Shown here piece by piece: positions 18,200 to 26,343 of a stretch of DNA of 64,000 nucleotides; the first letter of the stretch is position 1, and the number at the start of each line of letters is the position of its first letter. The notes beneath the pieces are model-generated. The model was not told where the DNA came from, did no database searches, and was given only the letters and a program-made list of their open reading frames with translations. Origin of the DNA: Tessaracoccus caeni (GTDB lineage Bacteria > Actinomycetota > Actinomycetes > Propionibacteriales > Propionibacteriaceae); contig NZ_JARGDO010000006.1 in assembly GCF_029211185.1 (NCBI RefSeq), forward strand, positions 124,001-188,000, given 5' to 3'. The translations under genes were made by a program, and so were the position numbers.

Positions 18200-18224
18200 C
18201 GCACCTCAAAAAACTGGTGTTTGC

Positions 18225-19244
18225 CTAGAGTCCGACGATCTCGTCGGGGGTGGTGGTGGTCATGCGGACGGTGACATCCACCTCGTCGCCCACTTTCACC
18301 AGCGGACTCTTGCCGGCCACGAACAGCATCGACGAATGCATGTGCGGGGGCTCCGCGAAGGGACGCTTCTTGCCGCCGAGGGAGAAGGGCGAGAGCGCCT
18401 GGCCGGTGGCTGACAGCACCCCTTCGGCCACGGTGATCAGGCGCTGCCTGGCGTTACGCTGCGGGACAGGCGCGGCCAGGGCGACGCCGTGCGCGGTGCC
18501 GCCTGAGACCACCACGATGAAACCGTCGCTGGGCGCCTTACTCTGGTGATAGCCCAGGGAGGTGACCCGGGATACGCGGTGCACGTCGAGCACCGTTGCG
18601 GTGGTGCGGTACGCCTGCTTATCGCCTAGCCAGAGCCGTGTTCCGACTCGCATCCGGGTGGGAACGGGGGAGTCCTCGGCGAAGCTGCGGTAGTCGTCCA
18701 CCGACAGATGAGACAGCCAGAACGGAGCCTCCGCGTGGGGCGCGTGGGCCAAGCGCAGGGCCTCCTCCAGAGAACCCGTGGCGGGTAGATGGATCGCCCA
18801 CCCCTCGAGGTTGACGCCGTCCAGCGAGAGCCGGGACGCCTCGTCAGGGAGAATCCCATGGCGGCGCATCGAGGTGAGGATCTCGACGATCACCCGTGCA
18901 CCCGGCGCGATTTCAGCGATCTGGTCGACATCGTCGGCTCGGGAGACGGTGGTGATCACGCGGTGATCGTCCAACAGGGCGGTGGCCAGAGCGTCGCCGG
19001 GGCGCCACGGGTTGAGCACCACGACATCGCCGTCCCAACCACCGGAGCGCACCGCCGCCACCTCTTGGGCGATGCCGACGGCGATGACGTCGACGCCCAG
19101 CCGGGACGACTCCTGGGCCAGGAGATCCAGTCCGAAGCCGTAACCGTTGCCCTTGGCGACGGGCACGAGGCCTCGGACGTCGTGAAGCACCTGCTCCTGA
19201 TGCGCCCGCCACCGCGCGGCGTCGATGTGGAGGCTGAGCGTCAT
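18225..19244 (-). CDS. Alanine-racemase-like PLP enzyme
   Basis: A 339-residue protein with the fold-type III PLP motif VAKGNGYGFG near residue 28, where the lysine would form the Schiff base. GWAIHLP near 148 and a C-terminal beta domain follow. It is shorter than typical alanine racemase (about 370 residues) and lacks the strict C-terminal signatures, so the substrate may be another amino acid. The FemX-type gene ends four bases upstream, and such pairs are known in actinobacteria, so supply of a D- or L-amino acid for peptidoglycan or interpeptide-bridge synthesis is a reasonable inference. Confidence 0.8.
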   Translation of the reverse strand: MTLSLHIDAARWRAHQEQVLHDVRGLVPVAKGNGYGFGLDLLAQESSRLGVDVIAVGIAQEVAAVRSGGWDGDVVVLNPWRPGDALATALLDDHRVITTVSRADDVDQIAEIAPGARVIVEILTSMRRHGILPDEASRLSLDGVNLEGWAIHLPATGSLEEALRLAHAPHAEAPFWLSHLSVDDYRSFAEDSPVPTRMRVGTRLWLGDKQAYRTTATVLDVHRVSRVTSLGYHQSKAPSDGFIVVVSGGTAHGVALAAPVPQRNARQRLITVAEGVLSATGQALSPFSLGGKKRPFAEPPHMHSSMLFVAGKSPLVKVGDEVDVTVRMTTTTPDEIVGL

Positions 19245-19248
19245 CGGG

Positions 19249-20376
19249 TCACCGCCGCTTCAAGTAGAGGCTGAAGGCCGCGTAGAGCGGCTTGTTGATG
19301 GCGCGATCCCATTCGCCGAGATAGGCCACGGCCTCGCCGCCGGTGCCCACCTTGAACTGGATCAGGCCGATCTCCGGATCGTCCGCGCCAACGCCTTCGG
19401 TGATGCCGCGCAGGTCGTAGACGGCGCACCCAGCCGCGTTGGCATCGCGGATCATCCGCCACTGGATGGCGTTGGAGCCGCGCACCTCGCGCTTGGCGTT
19501 GGTGGAAGCACCATAGGAGTACCAGGCGTGCTCACCGACCTGCACCATCGTCGTGGCGGCGACCAGGTCGCCCTCGTGCTCGGCGAGGTAGAGCCGCATC
19601 CGCCCGTCCTCTTCGGCGTTGAGCGCATCCCACATCTCCTCGAAGTAGCTGAGCGCGCGTCCGGTGAAGCCATCGCGCTCGGCGGTCTCCAAGTAGATGC
19701 GGTGGAAGCCGGCGAGTTCCTCGCGCGTGCCGAGGCGCACCTCGACGCCGAGCTTGTCGGCCTTCTTGATGTTGCGCCGCCACAGCTGGTTCATGCCCTT
19801 GAGGAGCTGGTCCTCGGCGAGCTGGTTGCCATCCGCGTCGCGCAATGGCAGCTGGAAGTTGAACATGGGCTGGCCGGCGGCGAAGCCGTGGCCGGAATCC
19901 TCGGTCACCCAGCCACCGTGCTGGAGCTGGCGCAGCACTCGGGTGCCGAGGCGCGTCGTCTCGTCAGGAGTAGCCTCAGAGAGCCGGGTGATGTTCTCGT
20001 CGGCGACGGCGGCCTTGATCGTGTCGGCCTTCCAGCGACGATGCACGACGGTAGGCCCGATCCGCACGGCGAAGCTCTTGCGCTTCTTCGCGAAGGCGAC
20101 GAGGGCGTCGAACTGCTCGTCCAGGTCGTCGCGTTCCCAGTCGAGTACCGGGCCCTCGGGGAGATAGGCGAGGTAGCGCTTCAGCTTGGGCAGCTGGCGA
20201 TAGAGAACCAGGCCCACCCCGATGAGCTGATCGCCGCTGAACCAGCCGATGGACTCGCCGCGCCACGCGGCCTTGACCTTGGCCCAGGCTGGAGTCTGCA
20301 GGAAGGACGCCGAACCACGCTCGGCGATGAACCCGAGATGCTCTTCGGTGCTGATGGGACGCACAACAATGCTCAC
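19249..20376 (-). CDS. FemAB/FemX-type aminoacyltransferase
   Basis: A protein of about 375 residues with two GNAT-like halves and the FemAB pattern: FLQTPAWAKVK near the N terminus, MNQLWRRNIKKADKLGVEV in the middle (the coiled segment following the first half), and the C-terminal region AWYSYGASTNAKREVRGSNAIQWRMI with DLRGI, typical of FemX lipid II aminoacyltransferases that start interpeptide bridges using aminoacyl-tRNA. It probably acts at the cytoplasmic membrane. I prefer GTG at 20376, which has TAGGTT seven bases upstream; a TTG at 20385 would add three residues. The start region is one arm of a 15-bp inverted repeat. Confidence 0.88.
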   Translation of the reverse strand: MSIVVRPISTEEHLGFIAERGSASFLQTPAWAKVKAAWRGESIGWFSGDQLIGVGLVLYRQLPKLKRYLAYLPEGPVLDWERDDLDEQFDALVAFAKKRKSFAVRIGPTVVHRRWKADTIKAAVADENITRLSEATPDETTRLGTRVLRQLQHGGWVTEDSGHGFAAGQPMFNFQLPLRDADGNQLAEDQLLKGMNQLWRRNIKKADKLGVEVRLGTREELAGFHRIYLETAERDGFTGRALSYFEEMWDALNAEEDGRMRLYLAEHEGDLVAATTMVQVGEHAWYSYGASTNAKREVRGSNAIQWRMIRDANAAGCAVYDLRGITEGVGADDPEIGLIQFKVGTGGEAVAYLGEWDRAINKPLYAAFSLYLKRR

Positions 20377-20439
20377 CGCCCCCAACCTACCCGGAGCCGA
20401 GCGTGTCGGCCAAGAGTTCGGGCAGTTGGGGGCGGTGAG
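20372..20439. repeat. 15-bp perfect inverted repeat covering the femX-like start
   Basis: CTCACCGCCCCCAAC at 20372-20386 is exactly complementary to GTTGGGGGCGGTGAG at 20425-20439. The enclosed 38 bases contain a further small hairpin, GCCGA-GCGTG-TCGGC. In a read-through transcript from the upstream kinase-like gene the femX start would be paired; a transcript starting at the proposed own promoter would escape it. Confidence 0.9.
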
Positions 20440-20460
20440 TGTCGCGCCCAGAGGCGGAGT

Positions 20461-21099
20461 TCAGGAGAGCTCGTCCTTGGTGGTGTCGGCGAGCACCGGG
20501 TCGAGTTCGATGTCGGCGACGCGCGGGCCTTCCTTGGGGTTGGCGATGAGCGCCTCGTAGGCGGCGACGATCTGATCGATGGCCTCCTCGTCGGTGACCT
20601 CACCGGTGTCGATGACCAGATCGAAGTTGGCCTCGTCGGCCCAATCCTTCGAGTACAGCAGCTTGGTGAACTTGGAGCGAGCCTTGTCGTCGGACTCGAT
20701 CTTCTTGGCCGCCTCTTCCGGAGTGGTGTCGTCGCGCAGTGCGATGCGCTGGGCGCGTACCTCGTCGGGAGCCTTGACGAACACGTCGAGCACGTCGCTG
20801 TAAGGCTGGAGGACGGCGAATCCACCGCGACCGAGGATGACGGTGTCGCCCTCAGCTGCCGCGGTCAGGATGGTCTTGTTCATCCACTCGATGGTCCAGA
20901 CGCTGTCCTGCTTGAACAGCTCCCAGAACTTCGGGGCCTTGTCGCCGTAGAGGTCGTCGAGGTGGATCAGCCCGTACTGCTTGATCACCTTGTTGATGGT
21001 GGCCTTGTCCGCGAGGGGCCAGCCGAGCTTCTTGGCGACCCCGCGTGCGATACGCGCGCCGTGGCTGCCCAGCTGCCGGGAAATCGTGATGGCTGCCAT
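20461..21099 (-). CDS. Cytidylate-kinase-like family protein
   Basis: A 212-residue P-loop protein of the Cytidylate_kin_2 type. It begins AAITISRQLGSHGARIARGVAKKLG, where the family keeps a modified P loop (SRQxGSxG), and has VILGRGGFAVL near 95 and FVKAPDEVRAQRI near 118, the nucleoside-kinase LID and arginine region. Substrate is unknown. The ATG at 21099 has GGAAGGA at ideal spacing, preferred over an upstream ATG at 21141. It is followed by the FemX-type gene with a 15-bp inverted repeat between. Confidence 0.82.
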   Translation of the reverse strand: MAAITISRQLGSHGARIARGVAKKLGWPLADKATINKVIKQYGLIHLDDLYGDKAPKFWELFKQDSVWTIEWMNKTILTAAAEGDTVILGRGGFAVLQPYSDVLDVFVKAPDEVRAQRIALRDDTTPEEAAKKIESDDKARSKFTKLLYSKDWADEANFDLVIDTGEVTDEEAIDQIVAAYEALIANPKEGPRVADIELDPVLADTTKDELS

Positions 21100-21224
21100 G
21101 ATCTTCCTTCCTATGGCGGCGTGTGGGGCACGCCATGCCAACTGTTTACTCCGCCCGGACGTGGGCGCACGAGTTATGGGACAACTCTAGTGCCCGTGGC
21201 CTCAAATGTCAGCACATATGAGAA

Positions 21225-21503
21225 CTACCTTTGTTCGGCCCTAAGAAGGTGCTTGCGCACGCGGAGGCCGGACGCGATGAGGCGCTGCACCAGCTCGCGT
21301 GCTCGCACGGGAAGGGCACCCGCGGCAACGAGCCGCTCGTAGCTCTCTGCGGGTACGTCGTAGTGGTCGTGATCGAAGGCGCGTGGATGGACGTGGTTGG
21401 CTGATGCGAAGGCGTGCAGTTCGTCGAGGGAGACATCGGAGACGAGGTGAGAGAAGGTGGTGCCATGCGCCGGCCACACCGGTGGATCGATCAGGATCGC
21501 CAT
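21225..21503 (-). CDS. DUF4031 domain protein
   Basis: A 92-residue protein matching DUF4031 throughout: ILIDPPVWPAHG at the start, FSHLVSDVSLDELHAFA in the middle, and HDHYDVPAESYERLVAAGA with a basic end. The family is small, common in actinobacteria, and without assigned function. A strong AAAGGAGG ribosome-binding site lies before the ATG at 21503. It is a separate unit between the kinase-like gene and the end of the Tad operon. Confidence 0.88.
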   Translation of the reverse strand: MAILIDPPVWPAHGTTFSHLVSDVSLDELHAFASANHVHPRAFDHDHYDVPAESYERLVAAGALPVRARELVQRLIASGLRVRKHLLRAEQR

Positions 21504-21542
21504 AGGTGCCTCCTTTCGTTCCGACGCACGATGCCATTGTGC

Positions 21543-24236
21543 CTACTGCAGCACGCCACGCCGCGGCTCGGCAACCACCGTTCGTAGAGCGTGCTGAATC
21601 CGCACCACGGTCTCCTGGCGGAGATCCCGTCCTGCCGCGCGGGCGACTCGGGTGAGTGCCAGAACCTCTTCATCGGCCTTTCGCCGATTGCCGATGCTCG
21701 CCCAGTACTGGACGGCGCGAGAGGCCAGATTCTCGTCGTGCGGGGCGGCGAGCCGGCCTTGGCTCAGCGCCCACTCGGCGGTTGACATGTCTCCCTGAGG
21801 GAGCGACCGATCGAAGAGCGCGCATGCCGCGTCGATGATCGTCGCTTCCATGGTGACGCGAAGGTCTTCCGCCCAAGCCCACTGGAAGGCGACGCCTTGC
21901 AATGGCTCGCCGCGTACCAGCGCGAGGGCATCGGTCAGCGTGGACGTGCTCGAAAGGTTGACCGAACCGCTGATCAGCGCATCGAAACGCTCCCAGTCAG
22001 AGGACACCTTGGGGTGGAGTTCGATGCGGCCGGAGTAGGCGTCGGGGAGGTACTGGGTGCCATCGGGTGCTGTGCCGAGCCACGTGCGCAGTCTGCTCAT
22101 GTTCGATCGGCGCGTGCTTTCGGCGACCATCAGGTCGCGCTGCATCTGAGTGGATGTGGCCCCCGGGTGGATCAACAACCACGCGCAGTACTCGATGCAC
22201 TGCGTTCGTGCCTTGCTGGGTTCGGGGCCGGTGTGATGCAGCAGGTCGACCTCACCGAGGAGGAGCAGCGTCGGCGACGGGGGTTCTGGCATCGGAATGA
22301 CCTCCGCTGTGTATGGCCGCGGCATCTCGGGAAGTGGTGGTTCGGGGCCTTGAGGATCCTCGGTCCACCACGGCGCCGGGGTGTTGTGCGCCGACGCGGT
22401 GTCGGCGAAGAGCTGGACGAGGGCGCGGCGCGCCGGCGCCCCGATCAGTTGGGGAGTCAGCGGCTCAGGACGTCCGGGAAGGAGGAGCCGATCGTCGTCG
22501 ACATGGATCGCCGACGCGCGCCCGGGATGAGCGGATGCGGCCAGCACGGATATCCCCACCTGACCCAGGTCGAGTGCCCTCTCGACGGCCTCCTCTTGGT
22601 GCGGCCGCAAAGGTTGGGCGAAGACGAACACCAACGGCGCCCAGGCTGTGGCGAGTTCTACGTCGGCGCGCACCTCCGCGAGGGTTCGAAGGCCCAGGCC
22701 TACCCGGCGTTCCGTCGCGACGGTGGTGAGTTCCTGGAGGGCGTCGTTGGTGGACAAGGCTCGTACTGCGGGGTCGTCCAGGGAGCCGGCCCAGTCGTCG
22801 GGGGCGTCGGCCACGATCAACGACACCTCCTCCGACCAAGGCGCACATAGGAGGCTCGTGATGGCCGCGCCCAGCAGGCCTTGGACGCTGTCGTGAGGAC
22901 CGGTGACGAAGCTGCGACGCTCCTCCTCCAGGTGGTGGAGAACCTCGTTGGCCGACGGGTCCCAGCCGATCAGCCACGCGGTAGGGGCGGCGTCCTTGTT
23001 GGTGTGAGTGGAGCTGCCCGCGCGTCGGACCAGGGCCGTCCAGAAGCGGAGGAGATCGGTGCCGAGTGGCGCGATGCGGTGCCCGAGGGTGCGCCCCAGC
23101 GCCTGCAGTCGGCGACGCTGGGCGATTCCGACGGCGAGGCTGGCGGCGAGCACCGCGGCCATCGATCCCAGCAACACACCCACGCCCGCGTCCTCCTCCT
23201 CGGAAGAAGAAGGAACAGGCGCGGCATCGGAGGGAGCGTGCTGCGAGGGACGAGGATCTGGGGCGACGACGCGGTCCCCCTCCGGAAGGATGTGGCGCTC
23301 CGTCATCAGTTCGAGTTGTGGTTCAGGCAGCTCGACGGGCTCCGGCTCGGTGGGATCGGACACGTTTTGCGCAGTCTCGTTCGCTGGGGCCGGCTGGTTC
23401 TCGTCTGCCTCCGCGGCCTCCATCGCCGGCAGGGTGAGCACCCATCCGATGTCGATCTGGTCGGGATCCGCGATCTGATCCTTGTTGAGACGATAGATCT
23501 CGGGCCAGCGCTCCCCGTCGCCTAGGTGCGCTTCGGCCAGGCGCCACAGACTGTCTCCCCGGGCCACGACGACGGTGCTCGGGTGCTCCTCCCCTTGCTC
23601 TTGCATCTCTTCGGAGGTGGTTGATTGCTCGGCGCGTTGTGGCAGGACGAGGCGTTGTCCAGGGATGAGTCGTGACTCCGCTGTGAGCCCGGCCGTCGCG
23701 GCGACGATCTCGCGCCACCTGTCACCGGAGCCCAACTCCCGTTCGGCCACTCCCCACAACTCGTCGCCAGGCTGGACGACGTACTCCCGGGTGTGCGGCG
23801 CGTGAGAGGCGGGTGCCTCCGTGGCGACGGGGCGAGGGCTTGCCACGGCGACCGTATCGGCCGTCATGACAGGCGGTGGCAGGGGAAGGGGTGGTGTGGC
23901 CAGCGCCGTTGTGGGCGCGAAGGTCGCCGCCGCGACCAGTGCGGTGATGGTGGGGCGCAGCCACTCGGTGCCGGGGAGACGGATGGCGACGCGCCCGCGG
24001 CTGAGGACGGCGAACACCTCGAACAACGTGGTGAGGGCGACCACGAGCCAGGCGACCCACGCCACCACGGACAAGAGGCCCAGAAGAACCTGTCCGTTGT
24101 CCGGCGTGGTGAGAACCCGGGCCCAATCGACGCCGACCAGAGCGTCCACGCGCCCCCAGGACAGCAGCAGAAACGGCACGCCGACAACCACGACCAGAAG
24201 CGTCGCGATGGCCACGAACGCGCGTATCAGCTTCAT
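21543..24236 (-). CDS. LysM membrane protein with C-terminal BTAD-type regulatory domain
   Basis: An 897-residue protein, last gene of the pilus operon. Two or three membrane segments lie at about 7-28, 50-75 and 92-112. Two LysM domains follow at about 151-200 (YVVQPGDELWGVAE) and 220-272 (VVVARGDSLWRLAEAHLGDGERW), then a Pro/Glu-rich linker and another membrane helix near 351-373. A large cytoplasmic region (about 400-897) ends in a winged-helix plus BTAD-like helical repeat. The LysM part should bind peptidoglycan outside, while the end resembles bacterial transcriptional activators. The ATG at 24236 has AAGGGAGG. The combination suggests a wall-linked sensor or pilus-anchoring protein. 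Confidence 0.85.
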   Translation of the reverse strand: MKLIRAFVAIATLLVVVVGVPFLLLSWGRVDALVGVDWARVLTTPDNGQVLLGLLSVVAWVAWLVVALTTLFEVFAVLSRGRVAIRLPGTEWLRPTITALVAAATFAPTTALATPPLPLPPPVMTADTVAVASPRPVATEAPASHAPHTREYVVQPGDELWGVAERELGSGDRWREIVAATAGLTAESRLIPGQRLVLPQRAEQSTTSEEMQEQGEEHPSTVVVARGDSLWRLAEAHLGDGERWPEIYRLNKDQIADPDQIDIGWVLTLPAMEAAEADENQPAPANETAQNVSDPTEPEPVELPEPQLELMTERHILPEGDRVVAPDPRPSQHAPSDAAPVPSSSEEEDAGVGVLLGSMAAVLAASLAVGIAQRRRLQALGRTLGHRIAPLGTDLLRFWTALVRRAGSSTHTNKDAAPTAWLIGWDPSANEVLHHLEEERRSFVTGPHDSVQGLLGAAITSLLCAPWSEEVSLIVADAPDDWAGSLDDPAVRALSTNDALQELTTVATERRVGLGLRTLAEVRADVELATAWAPLVFVFAQPLRPHQEEAVERALDLGQVGISVLAASAHPGRASAIHVDDDRLLLPGRPEPLTPQLIGAPARRALVQLFADTASAHNTPAPWWTEDPQGPEPPLPEMPRPYTAEVIPMPEPPSPTLLLLGEVDLLHHTGPEPSKARTQCIEYCAWLLIHPGATSTQMQRDLMVAESTRRSNMSRLRTWLGTAPDGTQYLPDAYSGRIELHPKVSSDWERFDALISGSVNLSSTSTLTDALALVRGEPLQGVAFQWAWAEDLRVTMEATIIDAACALFDRSLPQGDMSTAEWALSQGRLAAPHDENLASRAVQYWASIGNRRKADEEVLALTRVARAAGRDLRQETVVRIQHALRTVVAEPRRGVLQ

Positions 24237-24400
24237 GCAGCCTCCCTTCGTGGTGTTGGCCCGGCCGGCGCGGTTGTGCTGCCGGTGGATGTTCGTCCCG
24301 TCATTCTTGTGCGGTGGGGGCGTCAATCACCGGTGAATCCGCCTACTGTGGAAAAGCCGCGGAGACTTATGCACAGCAGGCGGAAAGGGGTTGACAAGCG

Positions 24401-24589
24401 TCACGGCACGGTCGCAGTGGGCATACGGTCGCGGACGTAGTCGGTGATGAACAGGATGATCGCCAGCGCGACGCTGACGGCGCCGGCGAGCAGGATCGCA
24501 TTCTCCGTCGACTGCGACAGTCCGCGTTCGTCGCGCGGGCGGTACTTCGCGTCGATCCAGGTGCCGACGGCCCAGTGAATTGCCTTCAT
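24401..24589 (-). CDS. Small Flp-like pilin candidate
   Basis: A 62-residue protein with a polar leader ending in DERGLSQSTENAILLAGAV and one hydrophobic helix. A glycine followed by a polar stretch with glutamate and then a continuous hydrophobic helix resembles Flp/Tad prepilins, although the glutamate sits at +6 if cleavage follows the glycine, rather than the usual +5. It lies between the TadC-like gene and the LysM gene, with its own ribosome-binding site (AGGAAGAGA). It is the only pilin-like product visible in the operon. Confidence 0.65.
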   Translation of the reverse strand: MKAIHWAVGTWIDAKYRPRDERGLSQSTENAILLAGAVSVALAIILFITDYVRDRMPTATVP

Positions 24590-24622
24590 GTTCTCTTCCT
24601 TTGCTGGGTGGAGGGTGATGGG

Positions 24623-25486
24623 TTACGGGGAGACGAGTCTCAGGAGGGCGGGAGCCAGGAAGGCGAGGCCGAGCAGCATCGCGGGGATCGTCATCCAGAT
24701 GGTCAGCCCCTCGCTGGCCTCCTGGGCCGCGACCTTCTGCTTGGTGAGGTGCGCGTCGCGGAGTTCCTTCACCCGCGCCTGCAGCACGCCTGCCAAACCG
24801 ACGCCTTGCTCCTCAAGCTGCATCACGTCGGCGAGGTCGGCCAGTTCGGGCACATCCCACTCCTGAGCGATCGCGCGGAGTTCTCCCCAGGGCGGGCGCT
24901 GCTCCATCCGTGCGCGCTCCAGTCCGGCGGTGATTCGGCGAAACAGTGGCACGTCCGAGACGGCGGCGGCCGAGGCGACGGCCTGCGACGCCGACGCGTT
25001 CGCGAGGCGCTCGAGAGCCACCAGGTCGAAGAACGTGTGCACGGCGTCCGTCGTGGCCCGACGGTGGGTGGTCGCGGAGCGTGCGAGCCGGAGGTCGGGC
25101 AGGAAATAGCCGGCGATCGCGCCGAGGAGGCCCCAGGCCGGCGACGCCGGATTGGGTTGCTGGTCGAGAACCAGGGCCATGATCAACCACACACCGGGTA
25201 GTAGGAGGCCGGTCAGGGAGAAGATCAGCTTCTCGGTGAAGAAGTCTCCCACCGGGCGATCCTGCATGAGCAGGAGGCGCTGCTGCTTTGCGGACAGCGG
25301 TAGCCGTAGTCCGTGGAACGACCACCTCGTGGTCTGACTGGACGGTGAGTTCTGAACCAGCGGTGCGCGGTGGGACAGCGAGCTGAGCGCGTCGTCGAGC
25401 CGCACGGTCGCGGGGCGTGCCCCGGCGACGACCATGATCACACCCAAGCCGACCACGGCGCCGCTGGCGATGGCCCAGCCGATCAT
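24623..25486 (-). CDS. tadC: Type II/IV secretion inner-membrane protein, TadC-like
   Basis: A 287-residue T2SSF-domain protein with membrane helices near 5-22, 85-125 and the C terminus (about 255-285). The characteristic helical core LERLANASASQAVASAAAV and the QLEEQGVGLAGVLQARVKELRDAH segment match TadC/GspF-type platform proteins of Tad pili. Its ATG overlaps the stop of the TadB-like gene (ATGA). It should form the inner-membrane platform with TadB. Confidence 0.85.
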   Translation of the reverse strand: MIGWAIASGAVVGLGVIMVVAGARPATVRLDDALSSLSHRAPLVQNSPSSQTTRWSFHGLRLPLSAKQQRLLLMQDRPVGDFFTEKLIFSLTGLLLPGVWLIMALVLDQQPNPASPAWGLLGAIAGYFLPDLRLARSATTHRRATTDAVHTFFDLVALERLANASASQAVASAAAVSDVPLFRRITAGLERARMEQRPPWGELRAIAQEWDVPELADLADVMQLEEQGVGLAGVLQARVKELRDAHLTKQKVAAQEASEGLTIWMTIPAMLLGLAFLAPALLRLVSP

Positions 25487-26343
25487 GGTGCGCTCCGCAG
25501 GAACCGAGGAGCGGGCGGCGGCACCGTGCGTCGCCGCAGCATGACCAGGCACCCCACGTAAGCAAGGCACAGGGCCAAGGCGATGATCTGCCCGACCGGC
25601 GTGCGATACGGGGCGAAGAAGGATCCGCTGAATACCAGCGCCAGCCCGAGCACGGTGAGCGTGATGGCCGTCACCTGCCGCACGACGGCGCGCGGCTTCG
25701 CTCGCTCGGCGGACACCTCGCGCAGCGCCCGCAGACGATCCTGGATGGTGTCGGATAGTCCCATCAGCGTCGCGTTGGTTCCGACGCCGCCCCGAGTCGA
25801 CGCGATCGCCAGCGCCGCGAGCACCGCGTCGGCGTCGGCCGAGTTCACTTCGTCGGCCATCGCCAGCAGCGCGTCGCGAGTGGGCCAGCGCTGATCGAGG
25901 CGGTCGCAGAGGCGGGTCACCGCGGGCACCAAGACGGAAGGGGCCTGACTTCGAGTGGAGAAGATCGCGTCGCGGATCGATTTTCCGGATGTGAGCGAGG
26001 TTCCGAGCAACCGGACCCATCGGTCGAGCGCGGCCAGCAGTTCCACTTCGTTGTTGGGTGGCTCCGAGAGCAGGAGGGGGATGAGGATCAGCGCGCCCGG
26101 AATGACGACGAGAGCTAGCAGCCACCCCGTGATGGCCGCGGTGAGTACGCCCGCGACGATACTCAGCCCCACCCAGCCGCGCTGTCTGGTGTTGAGAGAT
26201 CCCCACAATGAGCGGCCTCTTGTCCACAGACCTGTGGATGATTCTGTGGATACGGCCCGCTCGCGGCGCCTGACCCCATCGGTGACAAGCAGTATGCCTA
26301 GCACGACGAGTGCGCCCGAGGTGGAGGCGATCACTACCCCCAT
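25483..26343 (-). CDS. tadB: Type II/IV secretion inner-membrane protein, TadB-like
   Basis: A 286-residue protein with an N-terminal helix, a pair of helices at about 58-95, a cytoplasmic helical domain (about 100-205, with LTSGKSIRDAIFSTRSQAP) and two C-terminal helices. This is the T2SSF/TadB arrangement. It starts at 26343, overlapping the end of the CpaF-type ATPase by ten bases, and overlaps TadC at its end. Confidence 0.85.
   Translation of the reverse strand: MGVVIASTSGALVVLGILLVTDGVRRRERAVSTESSTGLWTRGRSLWGSLNTRQRGWVGLSIVAGVLTAAITGWLLALVVIPGALILIPLLLSEPPNNEVELLAALDRWVRLLGTSLTSGKSIRDAIFSTRSQAPSVLVPAVTRLCDRLDQRWPTRDALLAMADEVNSADADAVLAALAIASTRGGVGTNATLMGLSDTIQDRLRALREVSAERAKPRAVVRQVTAITLTVLGLALVFSGSFFAPYRTPVGQIIALALCLAYVGCLVMLRRRTVPPPAPRFLRSAP

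Noticed and set aside
21785-21825. Sequence TCCCTGAGGGAGCGACC...TCGAAGAGCG inside the LysM gene resembling repeat R2
   Set aside because: Only short stretches match, and it encodes a plausible part of the BTAD region; too weak to call a copy.
24020-24045. TLFEVF peptide in the LysM protein, resembling the repeat-encoded TLFEVR
   Set aside because: The DNA here does not match the repeat beyond the codons, and the segment is part of a membrane helix region; coincidence.
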